This document shows, piece by piece, positions 23,148 through 31,875 of a stretch of 64,000 bases of DNA (within the stretch, counting starts at the first letter, position 1; every line of letters starts with the position of its first letter). The stretch covers positions 496,001-560,000 of the forward strand of contig NZ_CP121354.1 in the NCBI RefSeq assembly GCF_029674545.1, read 5' to 3'. A program made the position numbers and the translations under genes. Source of the DNA: Mesorhizobium sp. WSM4904 (GTDB lineage Bacteria > Pseudomonadota > Alphaproteobacteria > Rhizobiales > Rhizobiaceae). Below the pieces are notes generated by a model that did not search any database, was not told where the DNA came from, and saw only the letters and a list, made by a program, of their open reading frames with translations.

Positions 23148-23450
23148 TCACCTGATCGGCTCGTGCACGGTCACCAGCTTGGTGCCGTCGGGAAATGTCG
23201 CCTCGACCTGGACGTCGTGGATCATCTCGGCAATGCCGTCCATGACCTGGGCGCGGGTGACGACATGCGCGCCAGCCTCCATCAGTTCGGCCACCGAGCG
23301 GCCGTCGCGGGCGCCCTCGACGACGAAGTCGGTGATCAGCGCGATCGCCTCGGGGTGGTTGAGCTTGACGCCGCGCTCCAGCCGCTTGCGCGCTACCATC
23401 GCCGCCATGGCGATCAGCAGCTTGTCCTTTTCACGCGGCGTGAGATTCAT
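23148..23450 (-). CDS. ureA: Urease subunit gamma
   Basis: 100 residues, standard size for the gamma subunit. Family sequence is unmistakable: [20 protein letters not shown] at the start, [15 protein letters not shown] in the middle and [12 protein letters not shown] at the end. Part of the (UreABC)3 enzyme in the cytoplasm. Starts 27 bp after the ureD stop. Confidence 0.98.
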   Translation of the reverse strand: MNLTPREKDKLLIAMAAMVARKRLERGVKLNHPEAIALITDFVVEGARDGRSVAELMEAGAHVVTRAQVMDGIAEMIHDVQVEATFPDGTKLVTVHEPIR

Positions 23451-23477
23451 GCGTCTTCCCAGTATTCGAGATCAAAC

Positions 23478-24392
23478 TCAGAGTGACCATAATTTGGGCA
23501 GGCCCGCCCGTCCGTTGAGCAATTCGACGAGCGGAACCAGCCGCTGGCGGAGCTGGTAGCCGTCGCCGGCGGTGAGCCTCGCAAGAAGCTTGCCAGATTG
23601 CCCGACGCTCCAGAAGCTGGCGCCGCTCCAGCCACCGACGTGGGGATCCCCGATGATCTCGCGCGCCGGCTCCAGCAGGGTTTCCGCACGCGGGGCCACG
23701 AGAAGCGCGGTTGCAATCGCGCGCGCGCCGCCGGCCACCGCCCGATGCTGGAGCCTGGCCGCGATATCCGGGCCGATGCGAAAATCCTCGGCATGGATGA
23801 GCCGGCCGTTCTGGTGGACGCGCCAGCGATCGTGGAAATTGCCCAGAAGCGTCCGTTCGCCCATCGCCAGCCGGCCGAACAGCGTCGCCTCCAAAAGCAG
23901 CGCTTCGGCATCCGCCGCAAGCTTCACATCGAGCGTCCTTGCAAAGGCCGCCTGGTCGAAAACGATCGTTTCCTGCGGCAGCCAGGCGATTTGGCCACCG
24001 GCGCCGACATCGAGCGTGACTGTCGTCTCGGCGCGATCCGATGCGGCGCGATAGATCTTCTCGCAGGCCTGTGTGGTGATGGAGGCCGCGGCGCCGTCGC
24101 CGACCTCGATAGACCAGCCAAGCCGATCGCCGCCGGTCAGTCCGCCGGCCGTATTGATCAGCACGGCCTCGAGCGGGTCGCCTTGCACCGCCGGCATGCG
24201 AATCTTGGCCGATCCGTCCTGGTAGAGGCGTTGAAGGCGGGTCCGGCCGCCGCTCTTGCCGCAGAAAAGCCTGCCTCGCCCGGCAACACGTTGCGCGGCG
24301 GGCAGGGAAACCAGGATATCGTCGATCGTGTCCACGGCCCCAACGTTAAGCACTCCGGTGGCTTTGTCGATATATAGCTTGTTGCTTGACAT
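23478..24392 (-). CDS. ureD: Urease accessory protein UreD
   Basis: 304-residue scaffold protein that binds apourease and recruits UreF and UreG. Typical segments are LINTAGGLTGGDRL, ITTQACEKIYR and LPQETIVFDQA. The ATG at 24392 was chosen because similarity starts there; the frame is open far upstream but through unrelated non-coding DNA. First gene of the left-going urease operon; its promoter must be in the 138-bp gap shared with the acyl carrier protein gene on the other strand. Confidence 0.95.
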   Translation of the reverse strand: MSSNKLYIDKATGVLNVGAVDTIDDILVSLPAAQRVAGRGRLFCGKSGGRTRLQRLYQDGSAKIRMPAVQGDPLEAVLINTAGGLTGGDRLGWSIEVGDGAAASITTQACEKIYRAASDRAETTVTLDVGAGGQIAWLPQETIVFDQAAFARTLDVKLAADAEALLLEATLFGRLAMGERTLLGNFHDRWRVHQNGRLIHAEDFRIGPDIAARLQHRAVAGGARAIATALLVAPRAETLLEPAREIIGDPHVGGWSGASFWSVGQSGKLLARLTAGDGYQLRQRLVPLVELLNGRAGLPKLWSL

Positions 24393-24530
24393 CGTTTCGG
24401 TTTCTATAGAGGGAGCCACCTTGGAGCGGTCACGCGATGCCTGGCGAGGTAGGGGCGACGGCGTTTGCGAATCCGGGGACGAAGGGGCGCTGATCAGTTG
24501 GCGTCGGAAAACGACAGGGGAAGGAACCGA

Positions 24531-24785
24531 ATGGCTGACCAACTGACGAGCGAAATCATCGAAAAGATCAAGGCGCATGCCGAGACTGGCGGTGAGGAAA
24601 TCACCACCAGCACCGATCTCAACACGCTTGGTATCCACTCGCTGGAGCTGACCGAGATCATCTTCGACCTCGAGGAGAAGTACGGCATCGAGATCGAGAT
24701 GAACACGGTCGACGCCTGGAGCAACCTCAAGAACGTCGGCGACATGGTCGAGGCGGTTCGCGAATTGATCGCGAAAAAAGCCTGA
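24531..24785 (+). CDS. Acyl carrier protein, NodF-like, with HSL instead of DSL motif
   Basis: 84-residue acidic acyl carrier protein. The phosphopantetheine serine lies in [11 protein letters not shown]; canonical carriers have Asp before that Ser, here it is His. The helix after it ([18 protein letters not shown]) is normal. ATG at 24531 with GGAAGG upstream. It is 4 bp before a ketoacyl synthase gene, the same order as nodF-nodE, so the pair probably builds a special acyl chain. Whether this is nodulation-related cannot be told: no other nod genes or nod box are seen nearby. Confidence 0.88.
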   Translation: MADQLTSEIIEKIKAHAETGGEEITTSTDLNTLGIHSLELTEIIFDLEEKYGIEIEMNTVDAWSNLKNVGDMVEAVRELIAKKA

Positions 24786-24789
24786 TTGC

Positions 24790-25998
24790 ATGCTGAAGCG
24801 CGTCGTCATCACCGGCATTGGCGGAATATGCGGGCTCGGCAACGATGTGCCGGCGATCTGGGACGCCATGCGCGCCGGCCGCTCGGCAATCGGCCCGATC
24901 GAGAACCCGTCCCTGCATGACCTGAAGGTCAAGGTCGGCTGCGAAATCAAGGAGTTGCCCGATCACGGCATCGACCGCAAGCAAGTGGTGTCGATGGACC
25001 GCTTCAGCCTGCTGGCGGTGATCGCGGCGCGGGAGGCGATGCGGCAGTCCGGGCTCACCGCGCATGCCGACAACACCTACCGGATGGGCGCAACCATAGG
25101 CATCGGCGTCTGCGGCTTCGAAACGATCGAGGAAAATTACCGCGCCATCCTTCTCGAAGGGCGCAACCGCGCCGCCATCTTCACCGTGCCGAAAGTGATG
25201 CCGGGCGCCGCAGCCGGCCAGGTCAGCATGAATCTCGGCCTGCGCGGCCCGGTGTTCGGCGTTACCTCCGCCTGCTCGTCGGCCAACCACGCGATCGCCT
25301 CGGCCGTCGACCACATCCGTCTCGGGCGCGCCGACGTCATGGTCGCCGGCGGCACCGAAGCGCCGCTGGTCTGGGGCGTGCTCAAGGGCTGGGAGGCGCT
25401 GAGGGTGCTTTCGCCCGACACCTGCCGGCCGTTCTCGGCCGACCGCCAGGGCCTGTCGCTCGGCGAAGGCGCCGGCATGGCGGTGCTGGAAAGCTACGAC
25501 CATGCCATGGCGAGGGGCGCCACCATCCTCGCCGAGATCGCCGGCGCGGGCCTCTCGGCCGACGCCTCCGACATCGTCGCGCCCACGGTCGAGGGACCGG
25601 AAGCGGCGATGCGCTTCTGCCTGGTCGATGCCGGCCTCAACCCCGAGGATGTCGACTATCTCAACGCGCATGGCACCGGCACCAAGGCCAACGACCAGAT
25701 CGAGACCGCGGCGATCAAGCGCGTCTTCGGCGAGCATGCGCGGTCGCTCTCGGTCTCCTCGACCAAGTCGATGCATGCGCATTGCCTCGGCGCGTCTGGC
25801 GGGCTGGAGATGATCGCCTGCGTCATGGCGATCCGCGACGGCATCGTGCCGCCGACAGCGAATTTCCGCGAGCCCGACCCCGAATGCGATCTCGACGTGA
25901 CGCCGAACGTGGCGCGGGAGCGCAAGGTGCGCACGGCGCTGAGCAACAGTTTCGCCTTCGGCGGCACCAATGCGGTGCTGGCGTTCAAGGCGATCTGA
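24790..25998 (+). CDS. Beta-ketoacyl-ACP synthase (NodE/FabF type)
   Basis: 402-residue condensing enzyme, the length usual for NodE. Catalytic Cys in [10 protein letters not shown], first His in [10 protein letters not shown], second His in [12 protein letters not shown], and the C-terminal [12 protein letters not shown] are all present, so it should be active. It elongates acyl chains carried on the neighbouring acyl carrier protein. Divergent from ureD. Besides a NodE-like role it could serve an unknown lipid or polyketide-like product; no further biosynthetic genes follow, as the next gene is a GST. Confidence 0.92.
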   Translation: MLKRVVITGIGGICGLGNDVPAIWDAMRAGRSAIGPIENPSLHDLKVKVGCEIKELPDHGIDRKQVVSMDRFSLLAVIAAREAMRQSGLTAHADNTYRMGATIGIGVCGFETIEENYRAILLEGRNRAAIFTVPKVMPGAAAGQVSMNLGLRGPVFGVTSACSSANHAIASAVDHIRLGRADVMVAGGTEAPLVWGVLKGWEALRVLSPDTCRPFSADRQGLSLGEGAGMAVLESYDHAMARGATILAEIAGAGLSADASDIVAPTVEGPEAAMRFCLVDAGLNPEDVDYLNAHGTGTKANDQIETAAIKRVFGEHARSLSVSSTKSMHAHCLGASGGLEMIACVMAIRDGIVPPTANFREPDPECDLDVTPNVARERKVRTALSNSFAFGGTNAVLAFKAI

Positions 25999-26177
25999 TA
26001 CGGGCAATCCGACACGCCCGCCATCCGCCGGAACGCGTTTCTGGCCTGACGGGAATGCTTTGATGCTCCCGTGCACGGCGAGTCGATTGCCGACATATTG
26101 ATCCCGAGGGGTCAGGGTCCTAATTCTTGCCGACCTGCCAAGCACCCATTCGGCGCCAATCCGCATCCGGAGCTACG

Positions 26178-26882
26178 ATGACCGACCTGTCCGCCTTTCC
26201 GATCACCAAGCGCTGGCCGGCCAGGCATCCAGACCTCCTGCAACTCTACTCCTCGACGACGCCGAACGGGGTGAAAATCTCGATCGCGCTGGAGGAGATC
26301 GGCCTTCCCTACGAGCCGCACTATGTCGACATCGGCAAGAACGAAAGCTGGACGCCCGAATTCCTGTCGCTCAACCCCAACGGCAAGATACCGGCGATCA
26401 TCGACCCGAACGGGCCCGACGGAAAGCCGATCGGGCTGTTCGAATCCGGCGCCATCCTGGTTTACCTCAGCGACAAGACCGGCAAGCTCATCCCGGCCGA
26501 TCCCATCCGGCGTTACGAGACGATCCAGTGGGTGTTCTTCCAGATGGCGGCGATCGGCCCGATCTTCGGGCAGGTCGGCTTCTTCAACAAATTCGCCGGG
26601 CGCGAGATCGCCGACAAGCGGCCGTTAGAACGCTATCGCGACGAGTCGCGGCGCCTCATCGGCGTTCTGGAAACGCGGCTGAAGGGCCGGCAATGGATCA
26701 TGGGCGACGAATACACCATCGCCGACGTCTCGATGCTCGGCTGGGTGCGCAACCTGATCGGCTTCTACGAAGCGCGCGAGCTTGTCGGCTTCGACGATTT
26801 TCCAACCGTAGCGGCGTGGCTGGAGCGGGGCCTTGCCCGACCGGCCGTGCAGAGGGGCCTCACCATCCCGGCGAGGGGCTGA
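26178..26882 (+). CDS. Glutathione S-transferase, Nu-class/YfcG-like
   Basis: 234-residue GST of the group with the TPNG motif (SSTTPNGVKISIALEEIGL) near residue 25, as in bacterial YfcG/YghU, enzymes with disulfide reductase activity toward glutathione. The helical C-terminal domain shows WIMGDEYTIADVSMLGWVR. The ATG at 26178 is preceded by CGGAG. It lies 179 bp after the ketoacyl synthase gene and is convergent with the Lys/Ala-rich gene, stop to stop at 7 bp. Confidence 0.9.
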   Translation: MTDLSAFPITKRWPARHPDLLQLYSSTTPNGVKISIALEEIGLPYEPHYVDIGKNESWTPEFLSLNPNGKIPAIIDPNGPDGKPIGLFESGAILVYLSDKTGKLIPADPIRRYETIQWVFFQMAAIGPIFGQVGFFNKFAGREIADKRPLERYRDESRRLIGVLETRLKGRQWIMGDEYTIADVSMLGWVRNLIGFYEARELVGFDDFPTVAAWLERGLARPAVQRGLTIPARG

Positions 26883-26889
26883 GCGCGCT

Positions 26890-27198
26890 CTATTTGGTCT
26901 TGGCTTTGGCGCCGCGACGGCCGAGCACGGAAGCGGCAAGCCGCGCGGTGGCCACCACCGCGCCGGTCGCGACGCTTGCGACCGTGCGGATCGGACCCGA
27001 CTTCGCCGCCGGCTTGTGCGACTTCGCGGCCTTTGCGGCGGTCTTGTGCGCCGCGCCGGGCACGACCTGCTTGGGCGCCGCCTTGCCGAATGTCGGCTTG
27101 GCGTCCTTGGAGCGCTCAGCCGTTGCCGGAGCAGTGCCGGCTCTGGATTGACTAGCCCTGCTTCTGGCAGGCGCGGGTTTTCTGGTCTTGGTTGCCAT
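26890..27198 (-). CDS. Lys/Ala-rich basic protein, histone H1-like composition
   Basis: 102-residue protein made mostly of Lys, Ala, Arg, Ser and Pro, with AAKAAK-type repeats (HKTAAKAAKSHKPAAKSG) and a hydrophobic patch TVASVATGAVVATARLAASVL near the C terminus. The composition recalls eukaryotic H1 and bacterial histone-like tails and suggests nucleic-acid binding, but the hydrophobic segment could also contact a membrane. No conserved domain recognised. It stands alone, convergent with the GST gene. Confidence 0.7.
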   Translation of the reverse strand: MATKTRKPAPARSRASQSRAGTAPATAERSKDAKPTFGKAAPKQVVPGAAHKTAAKAAKSHKPAAKSGPIRTVASVATGAVVATARLAASVLGRRGAKAKTK

Positions 27199-27218
27199 GG
27201 CACGGTTCCCTGTTATTC

Positions 27219-27264
27219 GCGCAAGTCCGGCCGGAAAACCGTTACACACTTTTCCTGGAATTGC
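27219..27264. repeat. 46-bp dispersed repeat, copy 3
   Basis: Same orientation as the 15201 copy, slightly diverged (GCGCAAGTCCGGCCGG at the left end, CCTGGAATTGC at the right). It lies 20 bp upstream of the Lys/Ala-rich gene start. Confidence 0.8.
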
Positions 27265-27347
27265 CTCGGCGCCGGACAATTGGGAGTACGGCCATAACGG
27301 CTTGTAAGTCTTAAGGTTCCCGCCAAAAATAGTGAAAATTGAGCAGG

Positions 27348-27959
27348 TTAACCAATTACCAAATCGGCCTCCCGGCGCCTGGCCAGCACGCGCTCGATGT
27401 TCGGCATGTCGTTGGAGACGATCCAGGCGCGCGCGTCCTCGTCGGACTTGCCATGGCCGCGCCAGCGCTCCATCAGGCGGCGCTCGAGCTCGCCTCGCGG
27501 CACATCGACGAAGATGGTGAAGTCGAACAAGGGCGCCAGTCGCGACCACGGCTCCTCATCAAGGAGGAGATAATTGCCTTCGACCAGGATGAACTTGGTG
27601 TCCGCGGAAATGATCTCGGCCGCCGCGCGCGACAATTCCATGCTGCGGTCGAAGACCGGAATGGCAATGTCCGGCTCGCCGGAGCGGATACGCTTCAAAA
27701 GCGTCTCGAAGCCCGCAAAATCGAAGGTTTCCGGCGCGCCCTTGCGCGAACGCAAACCGCGGCGGTTCAGCACGATGTCGTCATAGTGGAAGCCGTCCAT
27801 CGGCACGACTTCGGACGTGCCCTCGGGCAGCAGCTCGTGCAGCCGGCCCGATATGGTCGACTTGCCGGCTCCGGGCGGACCGGCAATGGCGACGACGAAA
27901 CGCTTTGCCTTGCCGGCGCGCTTGAAGATGTCGGCGGTGATATGGGCCAGGTCGGACAT
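27348..27959 (-). CDS. P-loop small-molecule kinase (uridine kinase/FrcK-like)
   Basis: 203-residue P-loop kinase of the phosphoribulokinase/uridine-kinase fold. Walker A GPPGAGKST at about residues 27-35, substrate-binding MDGFHYDDIVL and the RGLRSRKGAPETFD stretch typical of the FrcK/YggC type are clear. FrcK proteins are found with rhizobial fructose uptake genes, but here there is no such transporter next to it. ATG at 27959 chosen since the domain begins right after; substrate unknown, perhaps a sugar or nucleoside. Confidence 0.88.
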   Translation of the reverse strand: MSDLAHITADIFKRAGKAKRFVVAIAGPPGAGKSTISGRLHELLPEGTSEVVPMDGFHYDDIVLNRRGLRSRKGAPETFDFAGFETLLKRIRSGEPDIAIPVFDRSMELSRAAAEIISADTKFILVEGNYLLLDEEPWSRLAPLFDFTIFVDVPRGELERRLMERWRGHGKSDEDARAWIVSNDMPNIERVLARRREADLVIG

Positions 27960-28097
27960 CGGCGCCTCTTCGTTAGCGACTGCGGCCGCATCTTGGCGGC
28001 TGTCGGCGGAAATTTCAAACGTGGTTCCCTGATGCCGAAGTTTCGACTGATTGATTGGCAGTCTCCCGCCCTCGAGATCAGCCGAGACGCCTATCCC

Positions 28098-28282
28098 TTC
28101 GTCATCCACGGGCGGAGCAAGGAGCGTAGCGACGCAGCGCAGACCCGAGGTTCCATTCCGTGACGCCAGAGCGCTGCCACGGCTCAGAATTCTGCGCCGT
28201 TGGGCTCTTCGGCCAATGTCACGGCATGGATTCCAGGGTCTCCGCGACGGAGCTTCGCTCTGCTTCGCCCTGGAATGACGAA
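28098..28282. repeat. Long palindromic repeat family (TTCGTCATCC type), copy 1
   Basis: 185 bp bounded by TTCGTCATCC on the left and GGAATGACGAA on the right, with long complementary arms (GGATTCCAGGGTC near the right side). It is the most diverged of three copies; the others are at 32957 and 58750. It takes up most of the 332-bp gap between the kinase and the epimerase-like gene. The rest of the gap (27960-28097) holds nothing I recognise. Confidence 0.8.
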
Positions 28283-28291
28283 CTTACTGGC

Positions 28292-29398
28292 CTAGGCCGG
28301 CACTGAGCGCCCGATGCGCAGGAATTCGCCGTCGAAAGGCACCTCCTTCGCCGGGCCATTCGGGGCAAGGATGCGCAGTCGATCGGTCGCCTGTTCCAGA
28401 CCCCTCGGTGGTTCAGCCTGGGCGAACGGAAGCGCGCCTATGACGTGGCGGAAGGAGACGCTCCGCCCTTCGGTCAACGCGAAGGCCGTCGCCACGCCTT
28501 CGTGCTTCAGCCAGTTGTCGCCGAGCGAGGCGGCGTGGCCGACCGCGGCGCGGCCGTCCTCGATGCCGAGCACGCCGACATGGCGGCCGCTCCAGGGCGC
28601 GTAGTCGCGCCCGCCATTGCTGAACCACAGCATGGTGACCGGCAGTTCGACCGGATTCTTCAGCACCAGCACCAGATCCTGCTCGGCGCGGCGGGCCAGC
28701 GCCGTCCAGCCCGGCCCGCCATGATCGGCCTCGACTAGGGTGATGAAATCCTCGCGCCGGTCTTCCATGCGATAGTCGGCGAGGTTCGTGGTGCCGCCAG
28801 CAGCCAGCGGGAAATGCGCGAGATCGGTGGCGCGGCCGGGATAGGCCAGGCGAAACCTGCCGCGCGCCGAATCTGGCTCCAGCGGGGTCGCCGGCGTGAC
28901 CGCCAGACGCTTCGGCGAGAAGGCGAGCCGCCCGCCGTCCCCCATCGCCGTCATCGGATGATGGGCGACGGAAATCGCGCCGGAGCCGCCGGAAAAGACG
29001 TGCTCCTGGTAAAGGAAGGGATGGCCGTCGCGCAGCGTGAAGATCTTGTCGACGGCGGCGCCCATCACTTTGCGGCGCAGCCGGAAGACGGCGCGCCGGC
29101 CGCCGGCAATGGCGCCGTTCTCGACGACGTCCCATTCGCTGTTGGCCGTCCAGCCATGCAGGGGCGCTTCCTCAACGTCGCTGGCGGAAAACGGCGCGCA
29201 GAGGAAATCGCCCGACAGACGAACCGTGCCTTCGGGGAGATTCTGCGGCAGGCTCTCGCGCGGCGAGCCGACCCAGGGCGCGCGGTGGAGCGGCTTCAGG
29301 ACGCGGCCGCCCGCCTCGATTTCCATGGCGGCGATATGGCCGACGGCGAGATCGAGCGAGACGGAAATGCCCTTTGCGGTGATGGTGACTGTTTCCAT
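28292..29398 (-). CDS. Aldose-epimerase-like (galactose mutarotase fold) protein
   Basis: 368-residue protein whose composition and pattern suggest the beta-rich galactose mutarotase-like fold: an early FLCAPFSASD stretch, VDKIFTLRDGHPFLYQEH in the middle and LWFSNGGRDYAPW in the C-terminal half. Related proteins are annotated as aldose 1-epimerases or DUF4432. The ATG at 29398 has a GGGAGGCAGG ribosome site. It stands between two repeats and has no operon partner. The catalytic His/Glu pair cannot be assigned by eye, so the function is tentative. Confidence 0.65.
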   Translation of the reverse strand: METVTITAKGISVSLDLAVGHIAAMEIEAGGRVLKPLHRAPWVGSPRESLPQNLPEGTVRLSGDFLCAPFSASDVEEAPLHGWTANSEWDVVENGAIAGGRRAVFRLRRKVMGAAVDKIFTLRDGHPFLYQEHVFSGGSGAISVAHHPMTAMGDGGRLAFSPKRLAVTPATPLEPDSARGRFRLAYPGRATDLAHFPLAAGGTTNLADYRMEDRREDFITLVEADHGGPGWTALARRAEQDLVLVLKNPVELPVTMLWFSNGGRDYAPWSGRHVGVLGIEDGRAAVGHAASLGDNWLKHEGVATAFALTEGRSVSFRHVIGALPFAQAEPPRGLEQATDRLRILAPNGPAKEVPFDGEFLRIGRSVPA

Positions 29399-29486
29399 TG
29401 ATCCTGCCTCCCCCGAATCTTCGAGGCGGCAGCAAAGCCTGTCCGGTGCCGTTCGCGCAAGCGGGGCCATAGGCAATTTGCATCAG

Positions 29487-29624
29487 CTCCCCACCCTCCC
29501 CCTTGTGGGCGCGAGCGATCGAAGCAAGCGAAGATCGCTCGACGGGGTGGGGTCCAGTCCTTTCGACCCCACCCCGATCCGCTGCGCGGATCGACCCTCC
29601 CCACAAGGGGGAGGGTGGGAGGAG
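29487..29624. repeat. CTCCCC-type palindromic element
   Basis: About 138 bp with outer arms CTCCCCACCCTCCCCCTTGTG and the complementary CACAAGGGGGAGGGTGG, and an inner pair around GACGGGGTGGGG/CCCCACCCCG. It almost fills the 231-bp gap between two minus-strand genes and could act as a transcription end for the gene upstream of it. Confidence 0.75.
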
Positions 29625-29629
29625 CCCCC

Positions 29630-31438
29630 CTACTGCCTCTTATACTCCCTGACCGGCGACTTCGTGCCGTCGGTATACGTCACCTGCACCGCCATCGACT
29701 TCACGTCGTCCTTCACCTTGAAATAGGGCTGGTAGTCCGAGGGGATGGCGTAAGGATCCTTGGCGCCGCAGGGCGGCATCTTGATCTCCTTGTCGAGCGC
29801 GGTGCCGTTCAGGCTGTAGCGCACCTCCTTGATGGCGCAGCGGAAGGACAGCATCTGGGTGAAATAGACCAGGCCATGGTTGCCGCCGGCGTCGAAGGCG
29901 ATCCATGACGTCCAGAACTGATCGAGAATCTGCTTGTTGCCCTGCTGGAGTGCCGAATCCGGATCGAAGCGGATATCGAATGGGCCGGTCTCGCGGCCCC
30001 TGATGTCGAGATATTTTATGCCGATATTGGTGGCGGCGGTGCTGTCGGGCAACTCGAAGCTCGGATTGGGCATCGGCTTGCCGGTGCGCTGGTCGTTCAT
30101 CGCCATCAGGCCGGTATCGGTGAACGGGCCGCTGTCGCCGAGCCGCCAGGAGATCGCGGTCGCCGGTTCGGGCAGCGAGATCGTCATAGACCAGCCGGCG
30201 TTGGAGCGCGTCGGCGTCAGCGTCGGCACGAAGCGCGCCGGGTCGAGCACATCGCTGAGCGCCGCCAGCCGGCTGCGGCTGCGGTCGAGCCAGTCGGCGA
30301 GCTCCCTTTGGTCGACGAAATATTTGAGCAGCCCGCCATCTTTCTCGTAGGAGACGAACTTGGTCAGCGCCTGAGCCTCGCTGCGCTTGTCGGCCAGAGT
30401 CTGGCTGCCGAGCCGATCCTCCGAAAACTCCTGCGCCAGGAGGAAGTAAGCCGGCGCATAGTCGGGATTGGCCGTGATGAAGGTGTTGAGCTTGTCGAGC
30501 CGCTGGGCGTCGTCGAACTGCAGGAGATGGACGAGCGTGATCGCAGGCGCCTTGGCCTTTTCGGCAAGCTGGCCGAACACTTCGCGGGCGCCGGCCTTGC
30601 CGTCCTGGACTCTCAGCAGCGTGGCGAAGCGCGTATAGGGATCGATGGCGTCGACATCGAAGCCGGCAAAGGCGAGATAGGAACGCCTGGCGTTGAGCAT
30701 GTCGCCCGCCAGCTCATAGACGCGGGCGTTGTGGTAGAACTCGTCGGGACGCTTGGGATCGGCAATCGCGCCGCCTTGCGCGGCCAATTGGGCAAAGCCC
30801 TTGGCGATCGTGTCGATGGAGGCGGCGATCTGCTCAGTCGTCGCCTGCAGCTTTTCGGCCTGAACCTGCTGCTGTTGCTGGCCGGCGGCAAGCGTATCCG
30901 TGGTCTGCTTCACCGCTTCCACGGTCTTCTGCGTCTCGGCGCCCTGCGCGGTCTGCTGCTTCTCAGCCTGCGCGATCTGGTCGGTCTTCCGCGCCACCGT
31001 GTCGGTGGATTTCTTGACCTGTTCGACGGTCTTCTGCGTTTCGGTGACCGTCTGCTCGATCCTCGCCACCTTCTCGGAGACGATGCCGAGCGACTGCTGG
31101 AGCTCGGCCACCGCCGGCACCAGGGTGGCGATGACGCCGTTCTGGGAATTGGTCTCCTGCTGGATACCGTAGACGCCGCCGGCGATCGCAGCGGCGCTTG
31201 TCGCGAAGATCAGCGCCGGCATGGCCTTGGCCGCCAGCACCAGACGCAGCACCATGGCGACGGTGATGATCGCCGCCGCGACCGCCGCGATCAGCGCGAT
31301 ATAGGCGGCGAAGGGCCCGAGCGGATTGAGCACGTCCGACACCGCGCCGCTGACGAAGGCGACGCTGCCCGCCCATTTGCCGGTGCGGCTGAGCGAGGCC
31401 CTGAGCAGCGAGGTCGTGCCCGTGGCGATTTCCGACAT
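29630..31438 (-). CDS. Hypothetical membrane-anchored coiled-coil protein with TPR-like part
   Basis: 602-residue protein that I do not recognise as a family. Two or three membrane segments near residues 35-100 (YIALIAAVAAAIITVAMVL; ALIFATSAAAIAGGVYG) are followed by about 130 residues of Gln/Lys/Thr-rich heptads (VTETQKTVEQVKKSTDTVA), a long coiled coil. Then comes a helical region with YHNARVYELAGDMLNARRSY, like a single TPR-type repeat, and a C-terminal beta-rich part. The layout suggests an inner-membrane scaffold or sensor with a periplasmic or cytoplasmic arm. Start ATG at 31438 after GGGGGGATC. Confidence 0.75.
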   Translation of the reverse strand: MSEIATGTTSLLRASLSRTGKWAGSVAFVSGAVSDVLNPLGPFAAYIALIAAVAAAIITVAMVLRLVLAAKAMPALIFATSAAAIAGGVYGIQQETNSQNGVIATLVPAVAELQQSLGIVSEKVARIEQTVTETQKTVEQVKKSTDTVARKTDQIAQAEKQQTAQGAETQKTVEAVKQTTDTLAAGQQQQQVQAEKLQATTEQIAASIDTIAKGFAQLAAQGGAIADPKRPDEFYHNARVYELAGDMLNARRSYLAFAGFDVDAIDPYTRFATLLRVQDGKAGAREVFGQLAEKAKAPAITLVHLLQFDDAQRLDKLNTFITANPDYAPAYFLLAQEFSEDRLGSQTLADKRSEAQALTKFVSYEKDGGLLKYFVDQRELADWLDRSRSRLAALSDVLDPARFVPTLTPTRSNAGWSMTISLPEPATAISWRLGDSGPFTDTGLMAMNDQRTGKPMPNPSFELPDSTAATNIGIKYLDIRGRETGPFDIRFDPDSALQQGNKQILDQFWTSWIAFDAGGNHGLVYFTQMLSFRCAIKEVRYSLNGTALDKEIKMPPCGAKDPYAIPSDYQPYFKVKDDVKSMAVQVTYTDGTKSPVREYKRQ

Positions 31439-31558
31439 GCCGATCCCCCCAAATCCAAGCCGGCGCATCATAGCGGCAAGGCGGTGGGGATGGCAAAGCG
31501 GGGTCGCAAGTGTCGCCCGAGGGCAGAACCTCACCGCAACTGCCAATGGCCAAGGTTG

Positions 31559-31740
31559 GGCGCTGCCCTCACCTGCCTGCCGGCATCCTCTCCCCGTATA
31601 GTGACGGGGAGAGGGACGCTGTCGCCGCCGATTTCGCCAATCGCCAGCTTGCAGGAAAAGCGCCAAGGTAGCGGGCCAACTCCCTTCTCCCCGTCACTAT
31701 ACGGGGAGAAGGTGCCGGCAGGCGGATGAGGGGCAGCGCC
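31559..31740. repeat. Palindromic mosaic element (GGCGCTGCCCTC type)
   Basis: About 182 bp. Left end GGCGCTGCCCTCACCTGCC and right end GGCGGATGAGGGGCAGCGCC are complementary, and each half contains its own hairpin (CCGTATAGTGACGG and CCGTCACTATACGG, again complementary to each other). A relative is at 60279-60406. It lies in the 437-bp gap between two divergent genes; outside it, 31741-31875 should hold the carboxypeptidase promoter, but I see no clear motif. Confidence 0.8.
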
Positions 31741-31875
31741 GTCATCGGTGGCAAGGCAACCCGGTTCAACCCTACAAAACCTGGGCAAATGCCTTAATGC
31801 CGCCGTTAACCAAATGGACGCGGTGGACGCGGTACGGTAGCTTCGCCGCATCTCAGCAACAGCTTAAGAACAATT

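Noticed and set aside
24531..25998. Calling the carrier/synthase pair nodF and nodE
   Set aside because: No nod box, nodD, nodABC or other symbiosis gene is visible, and the carrier has an HSL motif. Similarity in order and length alone does not justify the nod symbols.
26041..26080. Terminator after the ketoacyl synthase gene
   Set aside because: Only a 6-bp stem (ACGGGA/TCCCGT at 26049-26072) with a 12-base loop and no T-run; too weak to call.
30308..31729. 473-codon open frame opposite the coiled-coil membrane protein gene
   Set aside because: Leu/Gly/Arg/Asp-rich translation without hydrophobic or domain pattern; the minus-strand frame has a signal-like membrane part and heptads, so that one is the gene.
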